This document shows, one piece after another, positions 24,601-33,500 of a stretch of DNA of 64,000 bases (positions within the stretch are counted from its first letter, which is position 1; every line of letters starts with the position of its first letter). The stretch is from Vandiemenella viatica (Eukaryota; Arthropoda; Insecta; Orthoptera; Morabidae): contig JARYHS010013631.1 of the NCBI GenBank assembly GCA_031002005.1, positions 70,925,832 to 70,989,831 on the forward strand, written 5' to 3'. A program made the translations under genes and the position numbers. Under the pieces are notes generated by a model, which worked only from the letters and a program-made list of their open reading frames with translations, did no database searches and had not been told where the DNA came from.

Positions 24601-25327
24601 TATTTATGTACATTTGTTGTATTATTTTTACTAAGCAGTTATCTATATGTGATATACGTAATGCTTTCCATAACATATTTCTTGGGACAGTATCATACAC
24701 TTTTTCTAAATCTATGAAAATTAATCCTATATTTTTTGATTTTTCGTTGTATTTTTCCAGAAGCTGTCGTAAAGTGAAAATGTGGTCTATACATGACCTA
24801 CCTGCCGTAAATCCACATTGTTCTCCTTGAGTCTTATACTGTGTTTCTAATCTATTTTTTATTAGTTTGGCAAAAATTTTCATCAATGAATTCATAACAC
24901 AAATCCCACGATAATTTGAACATACTTTGCGGTCCCCTTTCTTGAATATGATAGTAATATAACCTAATGTCATTTCCTTAGGTATTGGGTCTCCATGTAA
25001 TATTTTATTGAACAATTTTGTTATAAGCTTTACAACTTTATCACCACCATATTTCATAATTTCCAAATTGATTCCACCTGGCCCAGGAGATTTGCCATTT
25101 TTTCCTGTTAAGCAGTTCGTCTTCTGAAATTTGAATGTCATCACCTTACTGCTCATTTAATGTGATTATTTTGTCTTATGAAATGTAAATTCATGTTCTA
25201 GATGCCTGAGGAAGAAGCTTTTGCAGTATTGGTGAAACTTATGCAAGAATATAAGATGCGAGATATGTATAAACCCACCATGGCAGAACTAGGACTGTGC
25301 ATGTTTCAGCTCGAGAATCTTGTACAG
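8803..25327 (+). CDS. Evi5: Evi5-like TBC-domain gene, second (partial) copy, exons 1-6, cut off by the assembly gap
   Basis: Segments 8803-9033, 17020-17117, 17767-17882, 19424-19552, 22711-22881 and 25202-25327 join in frame. Exons 2-6 encode the same protein as the minus-strand exons at 49069-57337. Exon 1 supplies an N-terminus ending LAKLEEANR, which joins LIEADAKSLN in exon 2. The copy covers the N-terminal region and about half the TBC domain, including IRRDIAR and GYCQG. It then stops: no exon 7 follows before the 1000-N gap at 25963. Exons 7-13 exist only on the minus strand beyond the gap, so this copy cannot make a complete protein as assembled. It is most likely the other haplotype of the minus-strand locus placed in reverse orientation. 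A genuine truncated inverted duplicate is the less likely alternative. Confidence 0.88.
9580..9626 (+). repeat. (GT)n microsatellite with T-run
   Basis: About 17 GT units followed by a run of T. Other simple tracts outside the arms: (AC)n near 1052-1067, (GA)n plus G-run 1599-1628, G-run 6475-6494, A-run 6084-6101, (CT)n 27828-27842. Confidence 0.9.
9730..10222 (+). pseudogene. LINE 3' relic (QRRAARF type)
   Basis: QELVRAQRRAARFTSANYCR near 9788-9847 and HKLALEFRHKGGGKFSFIGK near 10012-10070 match the tail of CR1/jockey-like polymerases (QRRAARFV.. and ..F..R....NSFI). The frames are broken. Confidence 0.6.
11640..13085 (-). pseudogene. Degraded CR1/jockey-like LINE (first arm)
   Basis: Minus-strand pieces in order: LPKDWKRSIVISVHN, INLTSVVGKLMERII, KCKYLGLILDNNLKSS, TVQRRTARFICGNYRRTQST, TDVRKELDWDSLRYSRRVRR and FRHKKVGRNSFIGQVVRNWN. 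These are reverse-transcriptase and C-terminal motifs with numerous stops. A C-run at about 12164-12180 interrupts it. Evi5 intron 1. Confidence 0.7.
13118..13245 (+). repeat. tRNA-derived SINE (first arm)
   Basis: tgtggctgaatgcaccagg (A-box region) and ggtttgagtcctg (B box, 13173-13185) at tRNA-like spacing, in Evi5 intron 1. Confidence 0.55.
13246..13479 (+). repeat. 117-bp tandem duplication (first arm only)
   Basis: Two copies of a unit starting ctgtagtcgtcaaagcg (13246 and 13363). They differ at about seven sites, e.g. ctccttatacactcaaag against ctgcttataaactcacag. The other arm has one copy, which matches the second unit. Confidence 0.9.
13757..14500 (+). pseudogene. LINE 3' relic split by a nested hAT MITE (first arm)
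   Basis: Sequence such as gtacatattagtgatgaggc and aaaacactgaaagaa matches the 3' part of the relic at 9730-10222. The match resumes after the MITE at 14132-14321, so the MITE inserted into an already present LINE. Confidence 0.5.
14132..14321. mobile_element. hAT-type MITE nested in a LINE relic (first arm)
   Basis: 190 bp with ends CAGTACCGGATTAAC and, reversed, CAGGGCCAGATTAAGAC, and flanks gaagttag and gatgtcag, which are decayed 8-bp duplicates. Strong internal foldback (gcaaatgctacgggcctcgcg against its complement). LINE-like sequence continues on both sides. Confidence 0.82.
14774..14850 (+). repeat. Dispersed repeat fragment (TTTCTCAACCTT type), first arm
   Basis: Same family as 4152-4230. 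The counterpart in the other arm is near 59510-59590. Confidence 0.4.
15100..15253. mobile_element. Truncated hAT-like element (CAGTGGTGTAGC end)
   Basis: One terminus is clear: 15253 inward, reversed, reads CAGTGGTGTAGCTAGGTTAA, a common hAT-type end. The body has the paired GGGGCCC / GGGCCCC blocks usual in these elements. No second terminus is visible, so the left limit is a guess. Confidence 0.6.
15700..16030 (+). pseudogene. Possible LINE polyprotein tail (first arm)
   Basis: A frame at 15872-16025 reads NREVFRRKIVEVKDLSNETQ, SRKRSVFSEEEKARASRRMK and EYWEGGRK, a basic tail like those ending some insect non-LTR polyproteins. The upstream part is in another frame. Not certain. Confidence 0.4.
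17020..17117 (+). CDS. Evi5: Evi5 exon 2, plus-strand copy
   Basis: Acceptor ctttttag|g. It encodes LIEADAKSLNSLSGNSGHS and RKSSDTSQISLTS. The donor is GC (atcag|gcaagt); only this junction keeps the frame into exon 3 (G|GG ACC, Gly-Thr). Confidence 0.88.
17767..17882 (+). CDS. Evi5: Evi5 exon 3, plus-strand copy
   Basis: Acceptor ctttcag|gg, donor gttagg|gttagt. It encodes SSSQERNEDGEEDAWTLWGR and on to KRNQFVR, the acidic and tryptophan-rich stretch just before the TBC domain. Ends in phase 0. Confidence 0.9.
17883..19423 (+). other. Evi5 intron 3 (first arm), no element recognised
   Basis: AT-rich intron sequence with a T-run near 18860. Nothing beyond the splice sites. The second-arm equivalent is 54928-56475. 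Confidence 0.7.
19424..19552 (+). CDS. Evi5: Evi5 exon 4 (start of TBC domain), plus-strand copy
   Basis: Exactly 43 codons between aatgtgcag and gtaaga. It encodes EQVRKGVPHHFRGIVWPLLC and on to YIKATSACEK. The R-K-G-[IV]-P-x-x-x-R-x-x-[IV]-W motif opens TBC domains. Confidence 0.92.
20004..20113 (+). repeat. 37-bp minisatellite, three units (first arm)
   Basis: Three head-to-tail copies of a 37-bp unit starting aagtaactcaaagcag and ending ggtaatcttg. They are almost identical; one unit has agcagcgtc for agcagtgtc. The other arm has a single unit at 54308-54343. Confidence 0.93.
20883..22249 (-). mobile_element. Complete Tc1/mariner element, DD41D type, in Evi5 intron 4
   Basis: 1367 bp with near-identical terminal inverted repeats: CAGAGTGTTACAGAAAAATG on the left, and on the right, reversed, CCGAGTGTTACAAAAAAATG. 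The repeat continues with TATACACACTT in both. TA dinucleotides flank the element (20881-20882 and 22250-22251), the target duplication of this superfamily. It holds a single intact transposase frame and lies in the intron antisense to Evi5. Both arms carry it at the same site, so the insertion predates their divergence. Confidence 0.93.
21023..22087 (-). CDS. Mariner-like transposase, DD41D, 354 residues, intact
   Basis: A cut-and-paste transposase. The N-terminal half carries paired helix-turn-helix segments with a GRPR motif at residues 67-70. The catalytic acids are D160 (VWSDEAQF), D248 (YYQKDGAPVHY) and D290 (LTPLDFYLWG). Exactly 41 residues separate the last two, giving DD41D. The usual SPDL before the third acid is SPVL here (residue 287), a change at a conserved but non-catalytic position. 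The frame has no stop or frameshift and about the full family length. Activity is not proven by an open frame. Confidence 0.92.
   Translation of the reverse strand: MAEVRLNFEERKQLLKWYWKFENVSAVQRQWRREFGTDPPTWLTITRIRDKFELHGTVCDVHKGRSGRPRTATSDESSAAVLERFQQSPQKSTRQCARESGVSHVSVLCILKKGKFKVYIPRLVQQLNDDNSDRRLQFCEWFRDMVNNVPGFVGNVVWSDEAQFKLNGTVNRHNCVYWADNNPHITVETAVNLPGVNVWCGLTCRGLISPFRYEGTLTGELYLRMLNDSILPAIHELYSNERIYYQKDGAPVHYHRDVRAYLYLHFPENWIGRRGPIEFPARSPVLTPLDFYLWGSVKDQVYRRKPDNLNELWDEIRTVCADTPLETLAVVTESVATRVQKCIDAEGHHFEHLT
22457..22570. repeat. Short palindromic MITE (GTTGAAGGGAGGAGGGC family)
   Basis: About 114 bp that folds on itself almost end to end. The left arm starts CCAAGGTTGAAGGGAGGAGG; the right arm, reversed, starts CCAAAGTTGAAGGGAGGAGG; the centre pairs around ctccacaaac and gtttgtggag. 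No coding capacity. Relatives lie at 51845-51959 (other arm) and 38345-38437. Confidence 0.8.
22711..22881 (+). CDS. Evi5: Evi5 exon 5 (catalytic part of TBC), plus-strand copy
   Basis: 57 codons between gaaacag and gtaagt. It begins VIRRDIARTYPEHDFF, with the IxxDxxR arginine finger, and contains REVGYCQGSGF with the YxQ glutamine finger. Both catalytic fingers of a Rab GAP are intact. Confidence 0.93.
23593..25160 (-). mobile_element. 5'-truncated LINE with dead reverse transcriptase, in Evi5 intron 5
   Basis: A non-LTR retrotransposon fragment antisense to Evi5. It ends in a poly-A tail (T-run at 23593-23602 on the plus strand). It has the reverse-transcriptase domain and C-terminal region but no endonuclease, the usual 5' truncation. 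The 5' junction near 25160 is approximate and about 40 bp from the exon 6 acceptor. No clear target-site duplication was found. Confidence 0.85.
23963..25156 (-). pseudogene. LINE reverse transcriptase, 397-residue frame, catalytically dead
   Basis: Reverse-transcriptase blocks appear in order: KSPGPGGINLEIMKYGG, IFKKGDRKVCSNYRGI, CGFTAGRSCIDHIFTLRQL, LIFIDLEKVYDTVPR, LLQGCPMSPTLF and LLFADYQVVMA. The catalytic FADD/YADD box reads FADY, so the second metal-binding Asp is lost. The frame ends at tandem stops (TAA TGA) just after FWRRSARI. The usual C-terminal continuation (RLEWYGHVRRME, then IPKLVQEWEVKGRRKRGR) is still recognisable downstream in other frames. The frame should not be annotated as a host gene. 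The clade is uncertain. Confidence 0.88.
25202..25327 (+). CDS. Evi5: Evi5 exon 6, plus-strand copy (last before the gap)
   Basis: 42 codons between gttctag and gtatct. It encodes MPEEEAFAVLVKLMQEYKMR and on to MFQLENLVQ. An antisense LINE fragment ends only about 40-45 bp upstream of the acceptor. Confidence 0.92.
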
Positions 25328-25818
25328 GTATCTGTAATTAAATGGATCTGTGAAGCTTAAAATTTTCTCCCATCTGTATAAGTGGCAAATGTGGATATAT
25401 GTACGAAATTTTAAGCTTACAAATGTGCTTTTTCAATAAAATATTATGAGAATGAACATCCTTAAAAGCAGAAATTAAAAACATTGATAAAGGAAGAAAT
25501 CGCCTTATTTACTAAAGTTGGAGGCAGAATTTAATGTTCCATTTTTCTCATAAACATTGACCATTTTGGTCTTTGCAGTGGTAACAGATTGGCAATCAAA
25601 AGATTATTAATAAATATAATCAAAGTAAAAACTTTTTTGCCAAATTCATAGGAGAGGATTTGCTAATACTATGTATATAAAACCAAGAGATACACCATTC
25701 CATTTCAAACAATTGCAATTTTCAATTAAACTGGCTTTTGCAATAATAACAAGTCACAAGGTCAAACATTGCAAGTATGTGGCTTGAATTTGGAGAATCC
25801 ATGTTTTTCTAATGGAAA

Positions 25819-25962
25819 ATTACACTGATCAACCAAAAAAATTAGACCACTTACTTATTACCATATTGGTCCACCTTTCAAATGCAATACAGCAGCAATT
25901 CGGTTTAGCATGGATTCTACAAATCCTTCGTAGGCTTCCAGAGGTATCTGACACCAGATTTA
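25819..25962 (+). repeat. Dispersed repeat end (ACTGATCA type) running into the gap
   Basis: Starts ttacactgatcaaccaaaa and continues with attagaccact and attggtccacctttc. I recognise this as the terminal part of a widespread insect dispersed repeat (probably a DNA transposon). The contig stops inside it at 25962. The open frames that span the Ns here are artefacts. Confidence 0.65.
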
Positions 25963-26962
25963 NNNNNNNNNNNNNNNNNNNNNNNNNNNNNNNNNNNNNN
26001 NNNNNNNNNNNNNNNNNNNNNNNNNNNNNNNNNNNNNNNNNNNNNNNNNNNNNNNNNNNNNNNNNNNNNNNNNNNNNNNNNNNNNNNNNNNNNNNNNNNN
26101 NNNNNNNNNNNNNNNNNNNNNNNNNNNNNNNNNNNNNNNNNNNNNNNNNNNNNNNNNNNNNNNNNNNNNNNNNNNNNNNNNNNNNNNNNNNNNNNNNNNN
26201 NNNNNNNNNNNNNNNNNNNNNNNNNNNNNNNNNNNNNNNNNNNNNNNNNNNNNNNNNNNNNNNNNNNNNNNNNNNNNNNNNNNNNNNNNNNNNNNNNNNN
26301 NNNNNNNNNNNNNNNNNNNNNNNNNNNNNNNNNNNNNNNNNNNNNNNNNNNNNNNNNNNNNNNNNNNNNNNNNNNNNNNNNNNNNNNNNNNNNNNNNNNN
26401 NNNNNNNNNNNNNNNNNNNNNNNNNNNNNNNNNNNNNNNNNNNNNNNNNNNNNNNNNNNNNNNNNNNNNNNNNNNNNNNNNNNNNNNNNNNNNNNNNNNN
26501 NNNNNNNNNNNNNNNNNNNNNNNNNNNNNNNNNNNNNNNNNNNNNNNNNNNNNNNNNNNNNNNNNNNNNNNNNNNNNNNNNNNNNNNNNNNNNNNNNNNN
26601 NNNNNNNNNNNNNNNNNNNNNNNNNNNNNNNNNNNNNNNNNNNNNNNNNNNNNNNNNNNNNNNNNNNNNNNNNNNNNNNNNNNNNNNNNNNNNNNNNNNN
26701 NNNNNNNNNNNNNNNNNNNNNNNNNNNNNNNNNNNNNNNNNNNNNNNNNNNNNNNNNNNNNNNNNNNNNNNNNNNNNNNNNNNNNNNNNNNNNNNNNNNN
26801 NNNNNNNNNNNNNNNNNNNNNNNNNNNNNNNNNNNNNNNNNNNNNNNNNNNNNNNNNNNNNNNNNNNNNNNNNNNNNNNNNNNNNNNNNNNNNNNNNNNN
26901 NNNNNNNNNNNNNNNNNNNNNNNNNNNNNNNNNNNNNNNNNNNNNNNNNNNNNNNNNNNNNN
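25963..26962. other. Assembly gap of exactly 1000 N
   Basis: An unbroken run of exactly 1000 unknown bases. The round number marks a placeholder of unknown true size. It joins the inner end of the first inverted arm to single-copy sequence, so order and orientation across it are not supported by sequence. Confidence 0.99.
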
Positions 26963-27389
26963 GCTGTATACTAATGCATGCCAATATAAAAAGGAAGATG
27001 ATATCTTTGAAGCTTCCACAAGCAATAGATATACAAAGTAAATAAACTAAAAAGCTGAGATCAAATATAATTTTTAAAATTAAAAATGTGTACAGTCACC
27101 ACAGAAATTATGGTGATTATTGCCTAAACACGTTTCAAATGCTTAAAGAGTAAATACCATTTAATTTAGCTGGGGGGGAGGGGAACAGTGTTCAACTAAA
27201 TATTCAAAATAAACTGCAAATGTGTGTTACGTAACAAAACCCCTCACTTAAGGGACTAATATTTATTGCAGTATAAGTGACAGTTTATTTTCCACGTCCT
27301 ATTTAGTTTTCATTCCCTAACAGCAGTTTCAATGTTATCAACCAAGTATATGTAGGTAATCAGTTAAAGTGATAAAGGCAGATACATAC

Positions 27390-27572
27390 CTGTGTTTCAA
27401 GTTCCATTACTTTTAGACGAAGTTCTTTTAATTCTGTGAGGGTCTCCATTTCACGGAGCCGAGTGGTCATGAGATCCTCCTCCAGGCGCTGTGTCTCATT
27501 ACTGCGGTTCTCCCAAAACAGAAGCTTCTTAGGTGTGCTGTCTGGAGCTGGATGTGCCTCTACCCGATGTTC
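27390..27572 (-). CDS. Evi5: Evi5 exon 13 (coiled coil; last exon present)
   Basis: 61 codons, EHRVEAHPAPDSTPKKLLFW to KELRLKVMELETQ, between gtttccag and gtatgt. The donor shows more exons must follow. They would lie in or beyond the 1000-N gap, which starts 428 bp further on. Confidence 0.89.
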
Positions 27573-30500
27573 CTGGAAACAAGCCATTTTTTGTTTATAT
27601 ACTCACCTATATTCAAATTATTTATCATTCTGAATCACATACACCATATTTATTTAACAAAGATAAATTTTAAAAACTAAAGAAGAACTGTAACAAATAA
27701 TAATGAAGCAGAAAATAATTATTTTGTGGCAACCTAAGCCATGGTTGCTTGTGCAGGGCATACTATGTATCACTCTCGCAAATGATGAAAGGGTTACCAA
27801 AAATGCTCAAATATGCTGTTGTCATCCTCTCTCTCTCTCTCTTTTCTGCCCTAAGATTGGGCAATAGGTGGTTTTAAAAAGCATTGAGATAAACAGTATA
27901 CATAAAACAATACGAAAAAAATCTGAATATTTGTATTTATATTTTCATTGGTAGAACATGCACTAGGATGGAGTTGGAGAAGAAAACTCTAAATTTGCAC
28001 TTTTGTTTCCAAATAAAATATTTAAGACTGTGTACATAGGATGAAATCATAGTAATATTAAGAGTGATGGCCTAGAATATAACATACGAGACATATGGGC
28101 TTCAACAGTTAAAAAACTGGTTAAAAAGCAACATAAGCAACACACTGCTAGTATAACACTCACAAACAAGAATTCAAAGAGCTGCTTTTAACATGAAGAC
28201 CATGAGAATATCTATAAATATGATAAGATTGTAACCAGAAGTCAGGAAATTTGAGATACTTTTGAAAACGCAACTTTGGTCACTGTTAATAACCTACAGA
28301 AAAGGAATTGACTGTTTTTAAAAGTCTGTGTCTACCTGTCAATGTGGGGGATGAACAGTATTCATGCAAAAACTACTGGTTGCATTTTGATTGGTTTTTG
28401 GTTAAGACAAATTCCATGGTTGCAAGAGTAAATTAGTATGTTTCATAGCAATGTAAAGTCAGAATGCTGCAAAATTTAAGATAAAATTGTCCACTAATTA
28501 GTATCAATTTTTTGTGGAACATATTCATGCAAAAAACACTTGATAGATTTTGATGGGATTTCTAACAATGTAAAGCACATTGCTTCAGGAACAAAATAAT
28601 TCTGTTTCATTTTTATGCGATATCAAAAAGTTGAGAAGTTAAATAAAAATATCAGCAAATTAGTATTCATCAACAAGAAGGTTACTTCTTGCAGACAAAA
28701 TGTTGACTGGTATAAATACAAACACCATCATATTATTTCGAATTAAAATCATATTATTGAAAATTGGTAATGATATTCTCCTCTGGCATGCTCTACTATT
28801 TGGTTTCCACATTAAACTGTTGGTCCCCGATAACTGGAAGGATTACTAGAATAGTTTAGTAGGCTATGACAGAATAGGCTTAAACTGCCAGTAAGTCTAT
28901 GATGTGTTGTTGCAGTTACCACATCAACCTACTACTTTACCTCATGAAGACATAAAACTGTCACGTATGACAAAACTTGTCCGGCTGAAAACCAAAGAAT
29001 TTTTAAAGTTGTGTGGTGGAAAAGACTCAATTCTCAGTATATATTTGTCAAAGTCATTAAGACCACATGGAATTGATGTCTAGTCACAGTTATAGTGAAA
29101 AACTATCAGCCTCACCAGAGAAGGGTTAGGTAATGGTTGTTAGAAAAAGCTTGATTTAGAGCTGCTTCTACCTATGACTACACGTGGTGATAGATGGTGC
29201 TCATTTTTTAATTGTGACCGCAAATCATCAGTTTGATTAACTCATTTATGAGAGTCACAATTCCACTGGGTTCCTTTGAACAGTGGTATAGTTCATTATG
29301 AGAACGCAGAACATGCCACAACCGTCATCAATGGGTCTTAACATGAGATTCTGCATTGCCTTCATGAGACACAAACACCTAGAGCGATCAGTTGGCAGTT
29401 CCAACTTCAAAATACAACTTCACATTTGATACAAAGTTTCTTAGCCAAACGTACACACCTGTGTGTGACTTCTGATTTTACTTAAAGATGAAAATGCCCT
29501 TGAAAATGACAAGTTTTCAGTACAGAAAAGATGCGCACAATGTGACAAACCAGATGTGCACCATTTCGAAGAAGGTGTTCAATTGTTGCTTCCAACACTT
29601 CCAGAAACATTGAGAGAAGATTGTGGCTGATTTGGAAGAAATCAGTTTAGATTTATTTCATATGAAAGAGTAATTTTTAATGAATTATTGGCAGATCAAT
29701 AATCATCGTGTATGTAAAATGTGTGCGCAATGTATCTCTGCTGAAATCCACATGTAAAGATAATTGCTGAAATCCAAGTGTAAAGATCCGAGTTTTTAAA
29801 CGATTACTAGCTCAGCCATTTTTTTTTATTTTCTTTGTTTAGTCAATTTCATTTTAGAGTATACATGCCCTGGGGTAAGGGATACGTTTTAGTTATTTTC
29901 TGAAGATATATTAAGAGCCGTTTGTGTAAAAATATCATGTTGCTATGGTATCATAAATACAAAGTTTATCTAGTTACAGAACATCAGTACCTGCAAGTGT
30001 CTTTGCCATTGCTCAATGAGTTCCGAAACACGTTGGCGCAGATCTTTCAGAGACAAATTTGCTTCAGCTTCTCGTAATTTTACAGCTATCAATTCTTCCT
30101 GCAAGTGTGCTACTGAATTGTCTGGAGTTGTCTCCCGGAGAGTCTTCTTATCCTGTGAATTGTATTATAAAGTTTATGAAACAGTCTTATCAAGGAGCTG
30201 ATCAAATTACAGCAAGATTCACATAAAATCCAACAAAATTTCAATATTTCCATTGTAATTTTTTTTTTTTTTAGGAATGACTGACAGGAAATTGAAGAAA
30301 CTTTAATATTTCTAAATATTTTTGTTATTTTACTAAAACATTGGTTACCTAGGATCATGAAAACAGACAATCATTTCACTAAATTAGAATTTAATAATTA
30401 GTATTTACAGTGAGTGGTCTCTTGGAAGCTCTAGCTGTCCCTTTTATACAAATCTATGATCTTATTCTTAGTGAGAACAGTAAAGGAAATAAAAAGGATT

Positions 30501-33500
30501 GGACTATCCTTACAGAAAATATTGGAGCTTACGCAATCTTTGACATCTTAAGGGTAGGAATCTAAATAGTGAGCAGTCAGTCTGAGAAACTTGCTAGCTA
30601 TTTGTAAATGTATTTTTGTTACTCTGGCTACATTACACAGTTTTGAAGTGGAAAATGGGCAGCAACCAAGCATCTGCATGGATGACTGCGAAAAATTATA
30701 AAAAACTTGAATCTGAAAGTCTGGTATGCTGCATATGAGATTTAAAACTGCTATTTTTCATATCTGTGACACTTAAAAATGCCCAAACAAACAGTGAGGC
30801 AGGAGGAGAAAAAAAATCCTGCAGCTTCCTTAACAAAAGTTCCACAGTAACACATACAAGCTCAAAACACAGAGCTTATTATCACAAAACATAAGAATCC
30901 TGAAAAGTAAATTACAAGAATTTACTAAACCAATCTTGGAACAAATTTCAAGTCACTAAAAAGACTGATTACATTCAACAAAATATTTAGCAAGTATGTT
31001 TGACAGTTTTTTTGTTTTAAACCACATCTATTTAAACCAATACTGTCATTACAAAATGCATTATGATTGACTGGCCCACCTTATATTGATCACTACCCAA
31101 ACCTTTGAAAAATCAAGATGTTTCTTGATAAAAGTATCATAAGGATAGGCTTGGTACAACCTGCATGGAACAATTATAAAAACCAAAGCAATTTGTACAT
31201 CCATTTAGACACACAAAAATAGGATCATCATACGTACCTCTTCAAGTTCTTGGATGCGAGCACGTAAGTCACGGATTAATGCATCATTCTCTGCTTCTTG
31301 AAGTCTCACTTTGACCAACTCCTGTTGCAGACATTCTATCATTTCCTCTTTTTGGTTCAACATCTGACGGTGGTGGGTAACTTCTTCAAGTGAAGACTGC
31401 TGGGATGAATTCTGGCACAAAAAATAAACTGCTTAAAATTTTTATATTTATAATATCAGTTGAGATGTATAAGGAATACAAGAAATGTGTACATACATTT
31501 ATTCTATCAAAGAGATAAAATATTAATTATTCTAAAATTTTTAATTCAGCACTACAATTTTGAAGACGAAAGGTGGAAAATTTCAGATTTCACATAAGAA
31601 CTAATTAATTTAACCACAGCCCACAAAAACGAGGCACTTAGGAAGATGAATATGAGGGAGGAATCAAATTAAAAACAATAGGCGGAAGCTTAGGTTAGAC
31701 ACAAAACTTACCCAGACAATTAATTTACCAAAAATGCTGAAGCAGTTTAAAATTAAAATTTAAAATCGCAAAAATAAATGGGGAGGGATTTAACACTCAA
31801 ATTATATAAGATAATAAAAAAGGAGATACTTAGCTCACAGGTAATTGCCAGCAGAGTGTGTGCTCCATTGCATTTAAGTAAATAATATACAGTATAAAAA
31901 TAGACATGTACGTCCCTGTATTTCACTCTGCAGCCTCCACTACCTTGTGAAGACCACTGTTGTTGGTGTGTGGAAGTAACATGGAGTTTCCCATCATGCA
32001 CAATGGCTGAATCTCAGTAGCTGTGGGGGTTTTGGAGATATAGTGGGTGCAAGTGGTCGACCTAAGGCATTTTACTATTTCTACCAAAGACGCATGTGAC
32101 CATATATTTCACCTTACAGCCAGAACTAACAAGTACAGATCACTGGCGTTTGTGTGTGGTAGTAGCCTGGCATCTTCCATCATGCACTATGGTGGTTGCA
32201 TGTTGGTAGCTGTGGTAGTGTGGGAGATATTGTGGTCGACTGAGGCTATTTTGTTATTTCGACCAAATACATGTGTCGCTAAATTTCACTTTGCAGCCAT
32301 AAATACCCCGTGCAGATCACTGGTGTTTGGTGTGGTATTAACACCAAGTTTCCCATCATGCGCTATGGTATTTGCATGTTGGTAGCTATCAATCAAAATT
32401 CTTTACAAACACAAACAAAGTTGTGGGCACCAGCTAGTAATAATAATAAAACAAATAACAAGTTGATATTAACAGATTTTGATGCCATCATCATGTACCA
32501 TCTTTGCATGAATAATGGTCATACCAAAATATAAGGACTTGTTTCAGTCCTTTCTGTCTGTTACTGCTCTCCTGCAATCATCTTTGGTAACTAATTAGTT
32601 TCTTTTCCCTGTCCTTCCTTGATTCATATTGCCCAAAAGCATTTTCCTTCTCATTGCTATCAAAATTAAAATAAGTGGACTGAAAAGCTACACACGGGGC
32701 ACAGAGACATTGCTTCTTCCCTACCTCATATCCCACCTTCCGCTTTTATGTTCCAAACTACCCACTTGTTTTATGTTTTACTATTATTGTTTTCTCCGCC
32801 CCAAAAGCAACCCTTCCCTTACCAATTGCATGGATTATATATATTACAATCCTGTGTGTTCACAAATATATTTTGATCAAATATTAAACTGGTGTATATA
32901 CCATGTCTGAATCATGAAACAGATACACAAAGTTGAAGTGTGCAAGTTTAGTCTGCGGGTGCACAATGAAATACTGCAAATCATTCTTCATAAAATTAAG
33001 CTATCACATGAACACAATTTGGCCTTGAAACAAAATGGAGTTCAGAAATATCACTTCTCAGTATGAAGAGTTAATTAAAGTCATGAAACCTATAATTTGG
33101 ATACAAAATGTTATCATCCACTGATATACTGGAATTTAAATACTATGTTACAGCGGACTGTGCTGTACTGTATTTAATAGCTTATGAAAAGATGTAAATA
33201 ACGGATGAAATGAGTCAGGCACACAAACTACACATTACCGAAACCACTGTGCATTATGTCACTCTTCCTTTCCAAAACATGTGCAGTCATCATGTATAGA
33301 ATTAAATACAAAAAAAAAAAATTTTTCTGAAGTAAGAATGTTAATATAATCATATTAAAGTGGAATGACTGCCTATACCTCACTCTTCTCCCTCTTAATA
33401 TTTTTTTTTTTAAATTTGTTATGGTCACCTGAAGTAACACAGATATGCAAGTTATTTATTTATTTTTTTCACTCTAAGTGATTTGCATTTTTAATTCATG

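Larger units (their letters stand above)
10224..25962 (+). repeat. First arm of a 15.7-kb inverted duplication
   Basis: The whole stretch recurs in reverse complement at 48297-63997, in the same order: LINE relics, nested hAT MITE, Evi5 exons 2-6, mariner, palindromic MITE, LINE reverse transcriptase. Near identity with scattered substitutions, indels and tandem-copy differences looks like allelic divergence. The arm is cut at its inner end by the 1000-N gap. The matching copy reaches the window edge, so the outer end is not defined; at the last few bases gcatt here faces gggtt in the other arm. Confidence 0.95.

Noticed and set aside
23963..25156. 397-residue reverse-transcriptase frame as a functional gene
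   Set aside because: Catalytic FADD is FADY, the frame ends in two stops before the family's C-terminal region, and the other arm is frameshifted. It is a 5'-truncated LINE.
25812..27041. Very long open frames (355-409 codons) around 25812-27041 on both strands
   Set aside because: They consist almost wholly of unknown residues from the 1000-N gap; the real ends are repeat sequence.
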